In this document: positions 63,303 to 64,000 of the stretch, one piece after another
How the letters are laid out: each line of letters opens with the position of its first letter
How positions within the stretch are numbered: position 1 is the stretch's first letter
Assembly: GCF_026151205.1 (NCBI RefSeq)
Contig: NC_087084.1
Coordinates: forward strand, 968,312 to 1,032,311
Source: Bolinopsis microptera
Taxonomy: Eukaryota > Ctenophora > Tentaculata > Lobata > Bolinopsidae
DNA: 64,000 nt
Direction of reading: 5' to 3'
The notes under the pieces: model-generated
What the model was told of the DNA's origin: nothing
The model's input: the letters and a program-made list of their open reading frames with translations, nothing else
Databases searched by the model: none
Position numbers and translations under genes: made by a program

Positions 63303-64000
63303 GTCGAGCAAGTTCAGTTTTCTGTGCGTCTGTATTTATTATTTTGTAGTTGTATACTAGGTAGTGCGCCATCGACAGTGAGCCGCGCGTGCCGACTGTA
63401 GGATGGTTTTTTAGCGCTAATTTCGGCCAGCACAATTTTCTTCAAACAAATAGATATTGAGTATCCTTCCCGACCTCCGATTGCAACAAAAATTGGCAAG
63501 CTTACTCATAAACCTACAAGGAAAGTGTCCGAAAAATTTAAAGCATATCCAACCATCTAATCAGACATTATGTTACAGCTAAAAGCAACGTATTTTGCCC
63601 CATTTTGATTACTATATCAAATACTAAATAGCTGTAAAACATGGCGAAGTTCCCCCATTCTACGGTAAACTCCGATATCAACCAAATTTTTCGGACAGTT
63701 GTGAAAGCCCTATTGAAAGGTCGTCGCCAATTTTCAGGATGATCTCATTCAAGGAACCGAAGATATATCCGAATAATACGACAAAAAAATGAACGAATTT
63801 GGTCAAGTTACGCGACTTTTACAGCTAATTTTGCTCCAAAAGCCGCGCACCATTAAATATGGCACATAGGCGAAACTCACTGATCTTTCCAAAAAGGTAT
63901 GACAAATTTGGTATTGTGAAAATTCTCACAGTCTCTAGAAAACAATGGTACAAAAAATTTTTAAATCCGAGCAAGTTTATTTTTTATCGTGCAACCCCTA
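63303..64000. other. Unique right flank, nothing recognised
   Basis: Similarity to the left arm ends at 63302. Short open frames here have no recognisable motifs, no signal-peptide exon was found on the minus strand, and no repeat was noted. Confidence 0.5.

Overview
This is eukaryotic nuclear DNA from a repeat-rich invertebrate animal. The evidence is GT-AG introns with pyrimidine tracts, a secreted or cell-surface multi-domain protein built of a signal peptide, a GCC2/GCC3 (ephrin-receptor-like) cysteine module, a sushi/CCP module and a long run of Ig domains, and several animal-type mobile elements (Penelope-like, LINE, Helitron, TA-inserting MITEs). I cannot name the phylum. No tRNA, rRNA, bacterial operon or CRISPR locus was recognised.

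Layout. Positions 1-4485 are flank with one reverse-transcriptase fragment. From 4534 to 34599 a single plus-strand gene can be read exon by exon: signal peptide (exon 1), Cys-rich module (exons 2-4), sushi (exon 5), then about 20 Ig domains (exons 6-30). Nearly every domain boundary is a phase 1 intron. The last Ig domains (27.5-34.6 kb) are a tandem array of about 465-bp cassettes (a 291-nt exon plus about 174 nt of intron). A Penelope-like element with an intact 880-codon ORF sits inside one of these exons.

At about 34.5 kb the sequence folds back. Positions 34597-63302 are an inverted copy of 4643-34396, so the same gene reappears on the minus strand. Neither copy has a 3' end (no membrane segment, terminal exon or poly(A) site). 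The fold-back lies inside an Ig exon, at a short GAAA microhomology. The right arm is almost identical to the left near the centre, heavily damaged by small indels and G-runs from about 38.1 to 57.2 kb (it looks like unpolished long-read sequence), and clean but diverged from 57.3 to 63.3 kb. The arms differ by clean transposon insertions: a 122-bp MITE and a Helitron only on the left, and a 2.5-kb DNA transposon only on the right. They also differ in tandem copy number (117 against 31 splice donors). My best reading is two haplotypes, or two old copies, joined at a fold-back. A real palindrome is not excluded.

The most unusual biology is in the gene's introns. Tandem arrays have grown exactly across splice junctions: 117 consecutive 5' splice sites every 39 nt after exon 3, 12 consecutive 3' splice sites every 46 nt before exon 10, and 4 donors every 50 nt after exon 18. 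In addition, a 53-bp exon segment is duplicated around a (9-bp)n expansion so that an AG|GT pair makes a new intron between exons 11 and 12. In each case only the exon-proximal copy gives an open Ig or Cys-rich domain, and the others lead to immediate stop codons.
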